From Salegentibacter sediminis (GTDB taxonomy: Bacteria > Bacteroidota > Bacteroidia > Flavobacteriales > Flavobacteriaceae), in NCBI RefSeq assembly GCF_002078605.1, contig NZ_MSJR01000001.1, positions 1 through 64,000 of the forward strand: DNA of 64,000 nucleotides, written 5' to 3'. Under the pieces are notes generated by a model. That model did no database searches and was not told the origin of the DNA. It saw only the letters and a list, made by a program, of their open reading frames with translations. The stretch's first letter is position 1, and every line of letters starts with the position of its first letter. This document shows positions 8,021-17,029 of the stretch, one piece after another. The position numbers and the translations under genes were made by a program.

Positions 8021-8251
8021 GTGAAGCTAACTCTGGCTCAATTAAGATGCGGACAACGCGGGATTATCAAGGACTTTTCTACCGAAGATGTTCCGCTAAA
8101 ACTTCTGGAAATGGGTTGTCTCCCCGGCAATGAAGTTGAGGTCCTGCAAACCGCTCCTTTTATGGATCCGATGTATCTTAATATGAATGGTAGTCACCTC
8201 GCCATTAGAAAAGAAACCGCTTTACATATAGAAATAGAGCTTATCGATTAA
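8021..8251 (+). CDS. feoA: Ferrous iron transport protein A
   Basis: 76 aa from GTG 8021. SH3-like FeoA fold, with the typical opening LAQLRCGQRGIIKDF and the conserved LLEMGCLPGNEVEV and GSHLAIRKETA. FeoA is a small cytosolic partner of FeoB. The longer frame from TTG 7997 adds eight residues but would begin at or before the likely transcript start. It is separated from feoB by a single base, so the two are translated together. Confidence 0.93.
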   Translation: MKLTLAQLRCGQRGIIKDFSTEDVPLKLLEMGCLPGNEVEVLQTAPFMDPMYLNMNGSHLAIRKETALHIEIELID

Positions 8252-8252
8252 T

Positions 8253-10355
8253 ATGAGCAAGCAGATAAATGTCGCCCTGATAGGAAATCCCAATACCGGG
8301 AAGACTTCAGTCTTTAACCAACTCACAGGTTTAAATCAAAAGGTAGGGAATTATCCGGGTATCACTGTTGAAAAAAAAGAAGGGATTTGTAAACTCCCAC
8401 GGGGTCTTAAAGCCCATATAATAGATCTTCCAGGCACATATAGCCTCAATGCTTCCTCTCTTGATGAAAATGTAGTCATTGAACTGCTGCTAAACAAGAA
8501 TGATAAAGATTACCCTGATGTTGCTGTAGTGGTAAGCGATGTGGAAAACCTCAAAAGAAACCTTTTGCTTTTCACTCAGGTAAAAGACCTGGGGATTCCT
8601 ACTATTCTGGTGGTGAATATGGCCGACAGGATGGAGCGAAAAGGTATCTCTCTGGATATTGAACGGTTGGAAGAAAAATTACGCACCAAAATAGCCCTGG
8701 TAAGCGCAAGAAAAAATACCGGGATCGATGAGCTTAAAGAGTTCATCATTAATTATAAGCATCTTTCTACCGAACCTTGTGTAAATGCTTCGGTAATAGA
8801 CCCTGAATATTTTGAGGGACTCCGCAGTGCTTATCCCAACCAGTCCCTTTACAAGTTATGGTTGGTGATTACACAGGATGTGAATTTTGGGAATTTAAAT
8901 CGCAATGAACTGGCAAAAACCTCAGGTTTTCAAACTAAACCGGAGAGTGACCTGAAAAGACTTCAGCAGAAAGAAACAATTTTGCGTTACCAATTCATCA
9001 ACGGAGTTCTTAAAGAATCGATGAGTGTAGATGCAAGGGCGGCAAAAGACCTGCGTTCAAGATTAGACCGTGTTCTCACTCATAAAGTTTGGGGTTATGT
9101 GATTTTCTTTGCAATCCTGCTCCTCATTTTCCAGGCGATTTATAACTGGTCGAGTTATCCTATGGATATGATCGATGAAGCCTTTGCCCAGCTTAGTGAA
9201 TGGGCGAAAAACACCCTGCCCGAAGGCGCCTTTACCAACCTTATCGCAGAAGGGGTTATCCCCGGCTTAGGCGGGATCGTAATCTTTATCCCCCAGATTG
9301 CCTTCTTATTCCTCTTTATCTCCATCCTTGAAGAAAGCGGTTATATGAGCAGGGTGGTATTCCTTATGGACAGGGTAATGAGACGTTTCGGTCTTAGCGG
9401 AAAAAGCGTGGTTCCCCTGGTATCGGGGACTGCCTGTGCTATTCCTGCCGTAATGGCAACAAGAAACATCGAAAACTGGAAAGAAAGGCTTATCACTATT
9501 TTGGTCGTGCCTTTTACAACCTGTTCGGCAAGACTGCCGGTATACCTTATCATAATAGCATTGGTGATCCCCGACCGAAGTTTCTGGGGTTTTAATCTTC
9601 AGGGATTGACTCTTATGCTGCTTTATCTCATTGGATTTGGTACCGCAATAGCTTCAGCTTGGATCCTGAATAAAATTCTTAAAATAAGGTCCAAAAGCTA
9701 TTTCGTGATAGAAATGCCCAATTACAAACTTCCTATGCTTAAAAATGTAGGAATTAATGTGGTAGAAAAAACCAAATCCTTTGTCTTTGGAGCAGGAAAA
9801 ATCATCCTGGCGATCTCTATTGTTCTATGGGTACTGGCCAGTTATGGCCCGGGTGAAAAATTCAATAATGCTGAAGAGATCGTAAGCGCTAATTATTCTG
9901 AAGAGAACCCCGTTTCAAAAGCAGATTTGGATGAAGAGATCGCGTCTTATAAACTGCGTAACTCTTATATAGGTATTATGGGGAAAGGCATTGAACCGGT
10001 GGTCGCTCCCCTGGGCTACGATTGGAAGATAGGAATTGCTATAATAAGCTCTTTTGCCGCCCGGGAGGTGTTTGTTGGTACTTTGGCTACTATTTACAGC
10101 GTTGGGAGCGACGAAGAAGAAACGATTAAAAACCGTATGGCGGCTGAAACGAATCCCATTTTGGGCGGGCCCCTGTTCACCTTTGCAAGTGGGATTAGTT
10201 TACTGCTGTTCTATGCTTTTGCCATGCAGTGTATGAGTACCCTGGCAATTGTTAAACGGGAAACCAATACCTGGAAATGGCCCTTATTTCAGCTTGTAGG
10301 GATGAGTGCATTTGCTTATCTTGTAGCTTTAGCAGCATTCCAGCTATTAAAATAA
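8253..10355 (+). CDS. feoB: Ferrous iron transporter FeoB
   Basis: 700 aa. The N-terminal G domain shows G1 GNPNTGKTS (residues 11-19), G3 DLPGTYSL and G4 NMAD, followed by a helical guanine-dissociation-inhibitor domain and, from about residue 280, a polytopic membrane part with the two Gate-type repeats (IPQIAFLFLFISILEESGYM; SGTACAIPAVMATR). It imports Fe(II) across the inner membrane. The family is usually 650-780 aa, so this is full length. It lies in an operon with feoA upstream and a Cys-rich accessory peptide downstream. Confidence 0.97.
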   Translation: MSKQINVALIGNPNTGKTSVFNQLTGLNQKVGNYPGITVEKKEGICKLPRGLKAHIIDLPGTYSLNASSLDENVVIELLLNKNDKDYPDVAVVVSDVENLKRNLLLFTQVKDLGIPTILVVNMADRMERKGISLDIERLEEKLRTKIALVSARKNTGIDELKEFIINYKHLSTEPCVNASVIDPEYFEGLRSAYPNQSLYKLWLVITQDVNFGNLNRNELAKTSGFQTKPESDLKRLQQKETILRYQFINGVLKESMSVDARAAKDLRSRLDRVLTHKVWGYVIFFAILLLIFQAIYNWSSYPMDMIDEAFAQLSEWAKNTLPEGAFTNLIAEGVIPGLGGIVIFIPQIAFLFLFISILEESGYMSRVVFLMDRVMRRFGLSGKSVVPLVSGTACAIPAVMATRNIENWKERLITILVVPFTTCSARLPVYLIIIALVIPDRSFWGFNLQGLTLMLLYLIGFGTAIASAWILNKILKIRSKSYFVIEMPNYKLPMLKNVGINVVEKTKSFVFGAGKIILAISIVLWVLASYGPGEKFNNAEEIVSANYSEENPVSKADLDEEIASYKLRNSYIGIMGKGIEPVVAPLGYDWKIGIAIISSFAAREVFVGTLATIYSVGSDEEETIKNRMAAETNPILGGPLFTFASGISLLLFYAFAMQCMSTLAIVKRETNTWKWPLFQLVGMSAFAYLVALAAFQLLK

Positions 10356-10362
10356 TTGTATT

Positions 10363-10509
10363 ATGGAACTACTTCAAAATATACTGGTTTTATTAAGCTT
10401 CCTGTATGCTTTGGGATATTTGTTCACCAAACTTATCTGGAAGCCCTCCTTCCTAAGCAAAAAGAAAACCACCAAATCCTGCGGGGTTTCGGGCTGCGGT
10501 TGTGATTAG
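10363..10509 (+). CDS. FeoB-associated Cys-rich membrane protein (48 aa)
   Basis: ATG at 10363, seven bases after the feoB stop, ending TAG at 10507-10509. The 48 residues form one transmembrane helix (about 5-26), a Lys-rich linker and a Cys-rich tail, SCGVSGCGCD. This is the pattern of the FeoB_associated family (PF12669). A role in Fe(II) uptake, perhaps as a FeoC-like or metal-handling subunit, is presumed from its constant position after feoB; the biochemistry is not established. Confidence 0.85.
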   Translation: MELLQNILVLLSFLYALGYLFTKLIWKPSFLSKKKTTKSCGVSGCGCD

Positions 10510-10600
10510 GCTATATTTCTCAGGTGCTTAGACTTCGATATGCCTATTCATAAGGACATTTTGTATAAAAGACGCAAGCCTATTCCTGATGTTGCAAGTA

Positions 10601-11428
10601 TTAACCCAAACCTACGTCAAGGGTCATCATAACCATAAACCCAATGATAAAGCCCATAGTGGCAATATCGGTAAACCGTTCCTGTTGCGACTCGGGAATC
10701 ACTTCCTCAACCACCACAAAAATCATGGCCCCGGCGGCAAAGGAAAGCGCATAAGGCAGGATAGGTTCGAAAGTCATAACGGCCCAGGCTCCCAGCACTG
10801 CGGCAAATGGTTCTACGATGGCCGACAGCTGCCCAAAGTTAAAACTCTTCCACCGGCTTAACCCCTGCCGGCGTAAAGGCATTGCCACAGCAAATCCCTC
10901 TGGAAAGTTTTGAAGTCCGATCCCTATTGCCAGGGCCACGGCCCCACCAATGCTGGCTCCTTCAAAGCCCATGGCTGCCCCTCCAAATAAGACCCCTACA
11001 GCCAAACCTTCCGGGATGTTGTGTAGCGTAATAGCAAGTGTGAGAAGAGTAGATTTATGCCAGGGAGTTTTAATTCCTTCCTTTTCACTCATTTGAAAAT
11101 TAACGTGCAGGTGAGGCAGAATTTTGTCTAATCCGAAAAGAAATAATGCTCCCAGACCAAAACCTACAAGCGGGGGAACGGTTTTTTCAAATCCTTCTCC
11201 CGGACTCATTTCTATACCCGGTGCCAGTAAACTCCAGAAACTCGCCGCAACCATTACTCCCCCGGTAAAACCCAACATCCCGTCAAAAAATTTACGGTTC
11301 ATATCCTTGAACAAAAAAACCAGGGAAGCTCCCAATGCGGTTAAAAGCCAGGTGAATAAAGTTGCTAAAAAGGCCGCTAAAACGGGGTCTATACTTTCAA
11401 AATAATCTATAATATTATTCATAATCAC
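10601..11428 (-). CDS. ZIP family metal transporter (ZupT-like)
   Basis: 275 aa with about eight membrane helices. The two metal-site motifs of ZIP transporters are clear: HNIPEGLAVGV in helix 4 and LQNFPEGFAVAMPLRRQG in helix 5. It imports divalent cations such as Zn, Fe or Mn. It overlaps the upstream DtxR/MntR-type regulator by 4 nt and shares its promoter, which implies metal-responsive expression. The gene converges with the feo operon. Substrate is not determined by the sequence. Confidence 0.93.
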   Translation of the reverse strand: MIMNNIIDYFESIDPVLAAFLATLFTWLLTALGASLVFLFKDMNRKFFDGMLGFTGGVMVAASFWSLLAPGIEMSPGEGFEKTVPPLVGFGLGALFLFGLDKILPHLHVNFQMSEKEGIKTPWHKSTLLTLAITLHNIPEGLAVGVLFGGAAMGFEGASIGGAVALAIGIGLQNFPEGFAVAMPLRRQGLSRWKSFNFGQLSAIVEPFAAVLGAWAVMTFEPILPYALSFAAGAMIFVVVEEVIPESQQERFTDIATMGFIIGFMVMMTLDVGLG

Positions 11429-12078
11429 ATTTTAATAAAAAGGTTTCCGGAGATTAACTGAGAGATCCTAAGTTCTTCTCCATCTATAACTATCAACATA
11501 GAATTATCAAAATTTTCTATATCCTTTACTGTTATCGTTTTGCCAAGTGCGATTTTGTTTTTATCGAGATACCTCAGAAAATCGGCCGAGGTATCTTTTA
11601 CTCCTATACAAATTCCGGTTTGGTCTTTTTCAAGTTCAGCAAGCAACAGCTTATTGGAAACCGAAAAATTACCTTCAGCATCGGGAATGGGATCTCCATG
11701 GGGATCGCGTTTTGGAAAGCCCAGAAATTTATCAAGTTCACGGGTTAGCTTTTCAGATTTTATATGCTCGAGTTGTTCGGCAACATCGTGAACCTCATCC
11801 CAGTTAAAATTTAGTTTCTCAACCAGGAAAAATTCCCAAAGCCTATGTTTTCGAATTACCTCAATGGCCGTGGCCCGGCCTTTTTCGCTAAGCTTCACCC
11901 CCTGGTATTTCTTGTAGATCACCAGCTGCTTATCCGATAGTTTCCTAATCATATCGGTTACCGAAGAAGCCTTGGTCTCCATTTCCTCTGCCAGGGCATT
12001 AGTGCTTACGCCTCCTTTATAACGACGCTCCAAATGAAAAATAGCTTTAAGGTAATTCTCTTCTGAAAAACTAAACAT
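11425..12078 (-). CDS. DtxR/MntR family metal-dependent transcriptional regulator
   Basis: 217 aa. Winged HTH at 1-62 (SEENYLKAIFHLE; ALAEEMETKASSVTDMIRKL), dimerisation/metal domain with H-x3-E in HRLWE and E-x2-E-H in AEQLEHI, and a C-terminal FeoA-like SH3 domain (about 145-217). The E-x2-E-H ligand set has Glu where DtxR has Cys102 and so looks more MntR-like. Its first gene position, with the ZIP transporter overlapping downstream and a TonB receptor divergent, suggests it represses both. The predicted operator is at 12131-12146. Confidence 0.92.
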   Translation of the reverse strand: MFSFSEENYLKAIFHLERRYKGGVSTNALAEEMETKASSVTDMIRKLSDKQLVIYKKYQGVKLSEKGRATAIEVIRKHRLWEFFLVEKLNFNWDEVHDVAEQLEHIKSEKLTRELDKFLGFPKRDPHGDPIPDAEGNFSVSNKLLLAELEKDQTGICIGVKDTSADFLRYLDKNKIALGKTITVKDIENFDNSMLIVIDGEELRISQLISGNLFIKM

Positions 12079-12096
12079 ATATATTTTTTAAAGAAG

Positions 12097-12127
12097 CAAA
12101 AATACATTTTTTATTTGATCTTATCAA
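12097..12127 (-). promoter_or_regulatory. Promoter of the metal regulator-ZIP operon
   Basis: On the minus strand: -33 TTG at 12125-12127, a 20-bp spacer, and -7 TATTTTTG at 12097-12104. This fits the flavobacterial consensus TTG-N17-23-TAnnTTTG in both boxes and is the clearest promoter in the window. Confidence 0.75.
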
Positions 12128-12130
12128 TTT

Positions 12131-12146
12131 TTTAGACTCATCTAAA
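12131..12146. promoter_or_regulatory. Candidate DtxR/MntR-type operator
   Basis: Perfect dyad TTTAGACTCATCTAAA (6-bp arms, 4-bp centre). It lies 3 bp upstream of the regulator's -33 box and 9 bp upstream of the -7 box of the divergent TonB receptor, so bound repressor could block both promoters. The dyad is seen directly; the binding protein is inferred from position. Confidence 0.7.
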
Positions 12147-12155
12147 TATTATTAT

Positions 12156-12163
12156 TAGATTTG
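12156..12163 (+). promoter_or_regulatory. TonB-dependent receptor promoter -7 box
   Basis: TAGATTTG matches TAnnTTTG, 14 bp before the ATG. The expected -33 region is occupied by the dyad operator and has no TTG. Confidence 0.65.
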
Positions 12164-12177
12164 CCAAAAAAAGTATA

Positions 12178-14436
12178 ATGAAAGAGATTTTTATTTTAAT
12201 TCTTCTTTTGTGCGGAAGTAAGGCCACGGCTCAAACTATTAGTGGTAAGGTACAGGACAGATCTGACAAGCCTATCGCTTTTGCCAACATCTACCTGGAA
12301 GGAGAAGAAAGAGGTACCACTAGCGGAAAGAACGGAAAATACATTTTGAAGATCATTGAACAGGAAAGCAAACTCGTGGTAAGCGCCCTGGGCTACCAGA
12401 CCGTAAAAAAAGAAATATCAATTTCAGAAGATCAGGTTATTAATATTACTCTGGAAGAATCAAAAGATCAGTTGGAAGAAATTCTTATCGTAGATACTCA
12501 AACCGGTTTAACCAGAAAAACACCTTATAATGTTTCTACGATTAGTATGCAGGGTATAGAAAATAAAGGAAACCCTAACGGAATGATGGGTAGCCTCAGG
12601 GAACTTCCCGGTCTTTACGGCGCCGAATTCGGACAGGGAATCATAAAACCCTTCATTCGCGGACTTGGTTTTTCCCGCATTGTCACTATTTACCAGGGCA
12701 ACAAACTGGAAAATCACCAATGGGGTGCCGATCACGGTTTGGGAATAAATGATCTTGGAGTAAAACGAGTAGAAGTAGTTAAAGGGCCGGCATCGGTTTT
12801 ATATGGATCGGGCGCTCTGGGAGGAGTGCTACTGGTTAAGGATGAAGATGATTTTATGAATTCAGAAAAAATCACAGGGAGCATTGGAAGTACCTATAAT
12901 AGTGTTTCCAGGGGGATTAGAACTTATGCCTCGGCGGGGAGATCTTTTAAAAATGACCTCTTCTTTGCCGCGGATATGGCTATTGAGAAACACGCCGATT
13001 ATCAAAATGGAAACCAAAGAATTATTGGCAATAGCAGATTTAATTCAAAAAGCCTTCGCTTGCATTCTGGATGGAAAAAAGAGAATTTTGAGAATAAATT
13101 AGCTTTCACCTATAATGACCAGAACCTGGGTATAATACATGATCAAGAAATGCTAGTTGCAGAAAGCCTTGCCACCACGCGCAATGATCGTAAAATGCAG
13201 TTGCCATTCCAGGAAGTTACCGATTATCTATTCTCCTATAACCAGGAAACAAAAAATGAAAATTATGAAACTTCCTTCCACCTTTCTCATCACTTCAATG
13301 AAAGGCGTGAAATAGAATCGGCGAGGGAGCTTATCGATCTCGGGTTAAAGCAAAATCACACCTTCTTCAATGCCCGTTTAAGCCTATCTAAGCAAAAAGT
13401 TAACCACAGTTTTGGAGTCCAGGGTAGTTTTGTGAAAACCAGAAATTTTGAGGATTCTGAAGATTTCCTGATCCCGGATGCCGATGTTTTTGAAAGCGGA
13501 ATTTACTACCTCGCCAGCATTTCTCTAAATTCCTGGTATCTTCAGGGGGCCCTGCGGTATGATTATCGGCAGGTTACCGCAGATGCCAGTGCAGCATATC
13601 TCATTGCCGATGATTTTATCCTGCCCGGGAATCCCGAAAACCGCAAGCTCACAAGAGAATTTGGAGGTTTTACAGGTTCCCTTGGAGCAACAAAGACTTT
13701 TAATAAACAACAGCAACTTAAACTTAACTTTTCCACTGGATTTCGCGCTCCGGACCTGGCCGAACTTTTTTCCAATGGCCCACATCCCGGAACCAACCGG
13801 TTTGAAAAAGGTAATGATACATTTGGACGGGAACAAAGTTACCAGGTAGATGCAAGCTATTCTTTTAGAAAAAATAAGTTTCAGGCTAATGTTTCGGTTT
13901 TTGGAAGTATGGTAGAGAACTACATTTTCTTTACAGCTTCCTTAGAGCAAACGCCTGAGAATAATCAGGAAATATGGAGTTATCGCCAAACAAATACAGG
14001 TTTCTATGGGCTGGAATTCGATGCAAAATATAATTGGTTAAACGAAAACCGACTGGAGACATCGGTTTCGGGAGCGATTGTAAGAGCAAAAGACCTGCAC
14101 ACCAACAAGAATCTTAGTTTTATCCCTCCGGATAATTTTAATCTGGAAGCCACCTATTATGCGCTTTCAGACAAAAGTTTGAGCATTTTCTCGAGACTTC
14201 GAATTATTAAAGATCAGGATAAGGTGGGTTTAACCGAAGAAAAAACTCCGGGTTATAGCCTTTTGAATTTTGGTGCTAATAAAAAATTCAGCTTCGGAAA
14301 GAATTCTCTGGATGCTGGTTTTACCATTCACAATGCCTTAGATAAAACCTATGTAGATCATATGTCTTTGCTACGGGCTTTTGAGGTAAGCAGTCCCGGT
14401 AGAAATATTATGCTCAATTTAAAATATAACTTTTAA
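12178..14436 (+). CDS. TonB-dependent outer-membrane receptor, probably metal-related
   Basis: 752 aa. Signal peptide (1-18, ending ATA-QT), a CarboxypepD_reg-like domain (about 20-100), a plug (about 110-225, with FIRGLGFSRI and VEVVKGPASVLYGSGALGG), then a 22-strand-type barrel ending in LNLKYNF. The plug sequence ENHQWGADHG is reminiscent of metal receptors. It is divergent from the DtxR/MntR-type regulator with a dyad operator in the shared region, so import of a metal or metal chelate is likely. The exact ligand is unknown. Confidence 0.9.
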   Translation: MKEIFILILLLCGSKATAQTISGKVQDRSDKPIAFANIYLEGEERGTTSGKNGKYILKIIEQESKLVVSALGYQTVKKEISISEDQVINITLEESKDQLEEILIVDTQTGLTRKTPYNVSTISMQGIENKGNPNGMMGSLRELPGLYGAEFGQGIIKPFIRGLGFSRIVTIYQGNKLENHQWGADHGLGINDLGVKRVEVVKGPASVLYGSGALGGVLLVKDEDDFMNSEKITGSIGSTYNSVSRGIRTYASAGRSFKNDLFFAADMAIEKHADYQNGNQRIIGNSRFNSKSLRLHSGWKKENFENKLAFTYNDQNLGIIHDQEMLVAESLATTRNDRKMQLPFQEVTDYLFSYNQETKNENYETSFHLSHHFNERREIESARELIDLGLKQNHTFFNARLSLSKQKVNHSFGVQGSFVKTRNFEDSEDFLIPDADVFESGIYYLASISLNSWYLQGALRYDYRQVTADASAAYLIADDFILPGNPENRKLTREFGGFTGSLGATKTFNKQQQLKLNFSTGFRAPDLAELFSNGPHPGTNRFEKGNDTFGREQSYQVDASYSFRKNKFQANVSVFGSMVENYIFFTASLEQTPENNQEIWSYRQTNTGFYGLEFDAKYNWLNENRLETSVSGAIVRAKDLHTNKNLSFIPPDNFNLEATYYALSDKSLSIFSRLRIIKDQDKVGLTEEKTPGYSLLNFGANKKFSFGKNSLDAGFTIHNALDKTYVDHMSLLRAFEVSSPGRNIMLNLKYNF

Positions 14437-14438
14437 GG

Positions 14439-15170
14439 CTACATTCCGCGTTCCTTCTGGATTTGTTCATAGGCTTCCTGTACTTTATTAAATTTTTCCT
14501 GCGCACCTTTCCGGTAGGCTTCGTCCATATGCCCCAGCTTATCTGGGTGGTATTTTTTCACCATATGACGATAAGCTTTTTTTACCTCATCATCACTGGC
14601 TGATTTTTCGATTTCCAGGATTTTATAAGCATTATCGGCCGATTTGAAAAACATAGCTTTCAAACTTTCAAAATCCATCCGGCTTATACGCAGGTATCCG
14701 GCAATCTCCTGGATAGAACGAGCTTCGGCTTCACTCACCCGGCCATCGGCCTGGGCTATTCCGAAGAGAAAATGGATAATCTGTAACCGGGCGGGATATC
14801 TGGTTCTGGCAGCAAGATATTGTGAAATACGCTGGGCCGAAATCTCACGGTCCTTTATAAGATCGTTAAATGTTCTAAAAGTGGCATTAGCGTGCTCCTT
14901 TCCATAGGCCTGCACAAAATAAGAACGCACGTAGTCCAGTTCTTTTTGGGTTACATTGCCATCGGCTTTTATCACTATGGAACACAGCGAAAGCAGGTTA
15001 AGTTCAAAATCCCCTGGAGAAACCTTTTTTTCTTGCTGGCCAAACACTCCCTGCATCCCAGACCCCGAGCGCCTCCAGTTATCTATTACCGACCCAATTA
15101 TAAAGCCCAGGATGGCTCCACCAAAGCGGAAATACATATAACCTAATACCGCAAGTATCCATTTAAACAT
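14439..15170 (-). CDS. DjlA-like TerB and DnaJ domain protein
   Basis: 243 aa. An N-terminal membrane segment with a GxxxG-like glycine pattern (GGAILGFIIGSVID), a TerB-like helical domain (about 55-165) and a C-terminal J domain (about 175-243) with the HPD motif in MVKKYHPDKLGH. This order is that of DjlA, a membrane-anchored DnaK co-chaperone. It ends 2 bp from the convergent receptor gene. A -7 box is at 15194-15201. Confidence 0.88.
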   Translation of the reverse strand: MFKWILAVLGYMYFRFGGAILGFIIGSVIDNWRRSGSGMQGVFGQQEKKVSPGDFELNLLSLCSIVIKADGNVTQKELDYVRSYFVQAYGKEHANATFRTFNDLIKDREISAQRISQYLAARTRYPARLQIIHFLFGIAQADGRVSEAEARSIQEIAGYLRISRMDFESLKAMFFKSADNAYKILEIEKSASDDEVKKAYRHMVKKYHPDKLGHMDEAYRKGAQEKFNKVQEAYEQIQKERGM

Positions 15171-15193
15171 TAAGCCTAATTTTAAGTAAGCGT

Positions 15194-15201
15194 CAAAGAT
15201 A
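15194..15201 (-). promoter_or_regulatory. djlA-like gene promoter -7 box
   Basis: TATCTTTG on the minus strand, an exact TAnnTTTG match, 23 bp before the ATG at 15170. Confidence 0.55.
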
Positions 15202-15303
15202 CTATTTTACCAAAGTTTAACCGAATACCTGCCTTCTGAATGTAATTGGCATAACCTATTCAGTCATAATAAATTGAAATATGCTCAGCTTAAGTTAATT
15301 TGG

Positions 15304-15311
15304 TATCTTTG
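15304..15311 (+). promoter_or_regulatory. Bacilliredoxin promoter -7 box
   Basis: TATCTTTG, an exact TAnnTTTG match, about 37 bp upstream of the bacilliredoxin ATG at 15349. Confidence 0.55.
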
Positions 15312-15348
15312 CCATTCGTAAAAAGTTTAATACCAAAATAAGTAATAT

Positions 15349-15759
15349 ATGTACCCAGCAGAGTTAGTAAAACCAATGCGTGAAGATTTAACAAGCATAG
15401 GTTTTGAAGAATTGCACAGCGTAGAAGATGTTGATGCCGCAATGAAAAAAGAAGGAACTACCCTGGTGGTAGTAAATTCGGTTTGTGGCTGTGCCGCTGC
15501 AAATGCCCGTCCCGGTGCAAGGCTATCCTTACAAAACGCGAAAAAACCAGATAATCTTTATACCGTATTTGCCGGAGTAGATAAAGAAGCTACTACCCAG
15601 GCCCGTGATTATATGTTACCTTTTCCTCCCTCTTCGCCATCTATGGCTCTTTACAAGGATGGAGAATTAGTTCATATGCTGGAGCGACACCACATTGAAG
15701 GTCGCCCTGCAGAGATGATCGCCGAAAATCTTATTGCTGCCTATAACGAATTTTGTTAG
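15349..15759 (+). CDS. BrxA/BrxB family bacilliredoxin
   Basis: 136 aa, the standard length. Starts YPAELVKPMREDL, as in the YphP/YqiW family, with the active-site CGC triad in NSVCGCAAANARPGA near residue 48 and the conserved LERHHIEGRPAEMIAENL helix. Bacilliredoxins remove bacillithiol from mixed disulfides on proteins; the organism may therefore make bacillithiol, though no bsh gene is here. Single gene with a promoter box upstream and a strong terminator downstream. Confidence 0.93.
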   Translation: MYPAELVKPMREDLTSIGFEELHSVEDVDAAMKKEGTTLVVVNSVCGCAAANARPGARLSLQNAKKPDNLYTVFAGVDKEATTQARDYMLPFPPSSPSMALYKDGELVHMLERHHIEGRPAEMIAENLIAAYNEFC

Positions 15760-15780
15760 TAGGCATTGAGTTTTACAAAT

Positions 15781-15811
15781 AAGGCCGTTTGCAATGCAGG
15801 CGGCCTTTTTT
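15781..15811 (+). terminator. Terminator after bacilliredoxin
   Basis: AAGGCCG (15781-15787) pairs with CGGCCTT (15801-15807), then a T-run. Typical intrinsic terminator. Confidence 0.85.
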
Positions 15812-15842
15812 CGTTTTATATTTATGCTGAAATCATTTCCTT

Positions 15843-16217
15843 ATGAAAACGCTAATGATATTTTTTTCCATCATGCTGGCCATTTCGGGCTGCGAAAACC
15901 CCGAAAATTCACAGCAGATAGACCGGAAAGAACTAGATCGTCAACTAGAAGAAATAAAAGATCTTATCGCCAAAGAAGCCTGTGATGGAGTTAACAGCTG
16001 CGATTATATAGCTGTTGGCAGCAAGGCCTGTGGCGGTCCAAAAACCTATTTGCTCTTCTCTTCCTCAATAGACAGGCAAAACCTGCAGGATTTAGTGGAA
16101 AACTATAACCAGGCCGAAGCCGATTATAACCAAAAATACGGGATCGTATCAGATTGTATGTTCGTTACTCCTCCCGACAGTATAGAATGCGTGAATGGAA
16201 AATGTGAGGCGTATTAG
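15843..16217 (+). CDS. Cys-rich lipoprotein, unknown
   Basis: 124 aa. Signal peptide with a lipobox ending LAISGC (Cys at about 17), so it is a lipoprotein. The mature part has six Cys (ACDGVNSCDY, KACGG, SDCMF, ECVNGKCEAY) that could form disulfides, with helical charged segments between. I recognise no family. It is preceded by a terminator and followed at 51 bp by an acyltransferase gene; no functional link is evident. Confidence 0.75.
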   Translation: MKTLMIFFSIMLAISGCENPENSQQIDRKELDRQLEEIKDLIAKEACDGVNSCDYIAVGSKACGGPKTYLLFSSSIDRQNLQDLVENYNQAEADYNQKYGIVSDCMFVTPPDSIECVNGKCEAY

Positions 16218-16268
16218 AATTTGCAGCTTTTGGACTGAAATATGTACTTTAGCCCAATAATTTTTAAG

Positions 16269-17000
16269 ATGAAAAAAATACTTTCTTACCCGTTATCGGT
16301 ACTGTTTTATATCTTCTTTTTTATAACCCTATTGGTTTTTCATCCTATACAATGGTTATGTCTAAAACTTGGGGGTTATCAGCCGCATAAAAAAAGCGTA
16401 GATATCTTTAATTTGTTCCTAATGAGATGTCTTAACCTTCTTGGCACGCGTTTCACCTTCGATAATCCCTATGATATTCCTACAGATAAGCCCTGTATAA
16501 TTGTGGCTAATCACCAGGGGATGTATGATATCCCTCCTATAATATGGCATATGCGCAAGCATCATCCAAAGTTTGTAAGCAAGAAGGAATTAGGCCACGG
16601 GATTCCTAGTATATCCTTTAACTTAAGGCACGGTGGTTCAGTGCTTATTGACCGGAAAAATGGGCGGGAAGCCCTCGTAAAAATGGCGCAATTTGCAAAA
16701 TATCTTAACAAGACTAAGCGCTCAGCTGTAATCTTTCCTGAGGGGACCCGAAGCCGAACAGGCAAACCGAAAAAATTTGCGGTAAGCGGGCTTCAGTTGC
16801 TTTTCAAGCAGATGCCCGATGCTCTAATAATTCCCGTGACTATCAATAATTCCTGGAAACTCTTTAAGCACGGCAATTTCCCTATGGAACCAGGCGTGCA
16901 TGTGAAATTGAAAGTTCATGAACCTATAGCTGCCAATTCAGACGACCCCGAGAGTCTGGTAGCAAAAGTTGAGCGCAGTATTACCGCCGATATTAAATAG
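16269..17000 (+). CDS. 1-acyl-glycerol-3-phosphate acyltransferase (PlsC-like)
   Basis: 243 aa from ATG 16269. An upstream in-frame ATG at 16242 exists, but it overlaps a promoter-like TACTTTAG at 16245, so the shorter start is preferred. N-terminal membrane helix, then acyltransferase motif I NHQGMYD (H-x4-D), the SKKELG block, and motif III FPEGTRSRTG. It likely adds an acyl chain to lysophosphatidic acid at the inner membrane. A second acyltransferase lies at 48029, so the pair may differ in chain or substrate. Confidence 0.9.
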   Translation: MKKILSYPLSVLFYIFFFITLLVFHPIQWLCLKLGGYQPHKKSVDIFNLFLMRCLNLLGTRFTFDNPYDIPTDKPCIIVANHQGMYDIPPIIWHMRKHHPKFVSKKELGHGIPSISFNLRHGGSVLIDRKNGREALVKMAQFAKYLNKTKRSAVIFPEGTRSRTGKPKKFAVSGLQLLFKQMPDALIIPVTINNSWKLFKHGNFPMEPGVHVKLKVHEPIAANSDDPESLVAKVERSITADIK

Positions 17001-17029
17001 AATTGTGTGATTTTCCCAAATCTCTTTTT

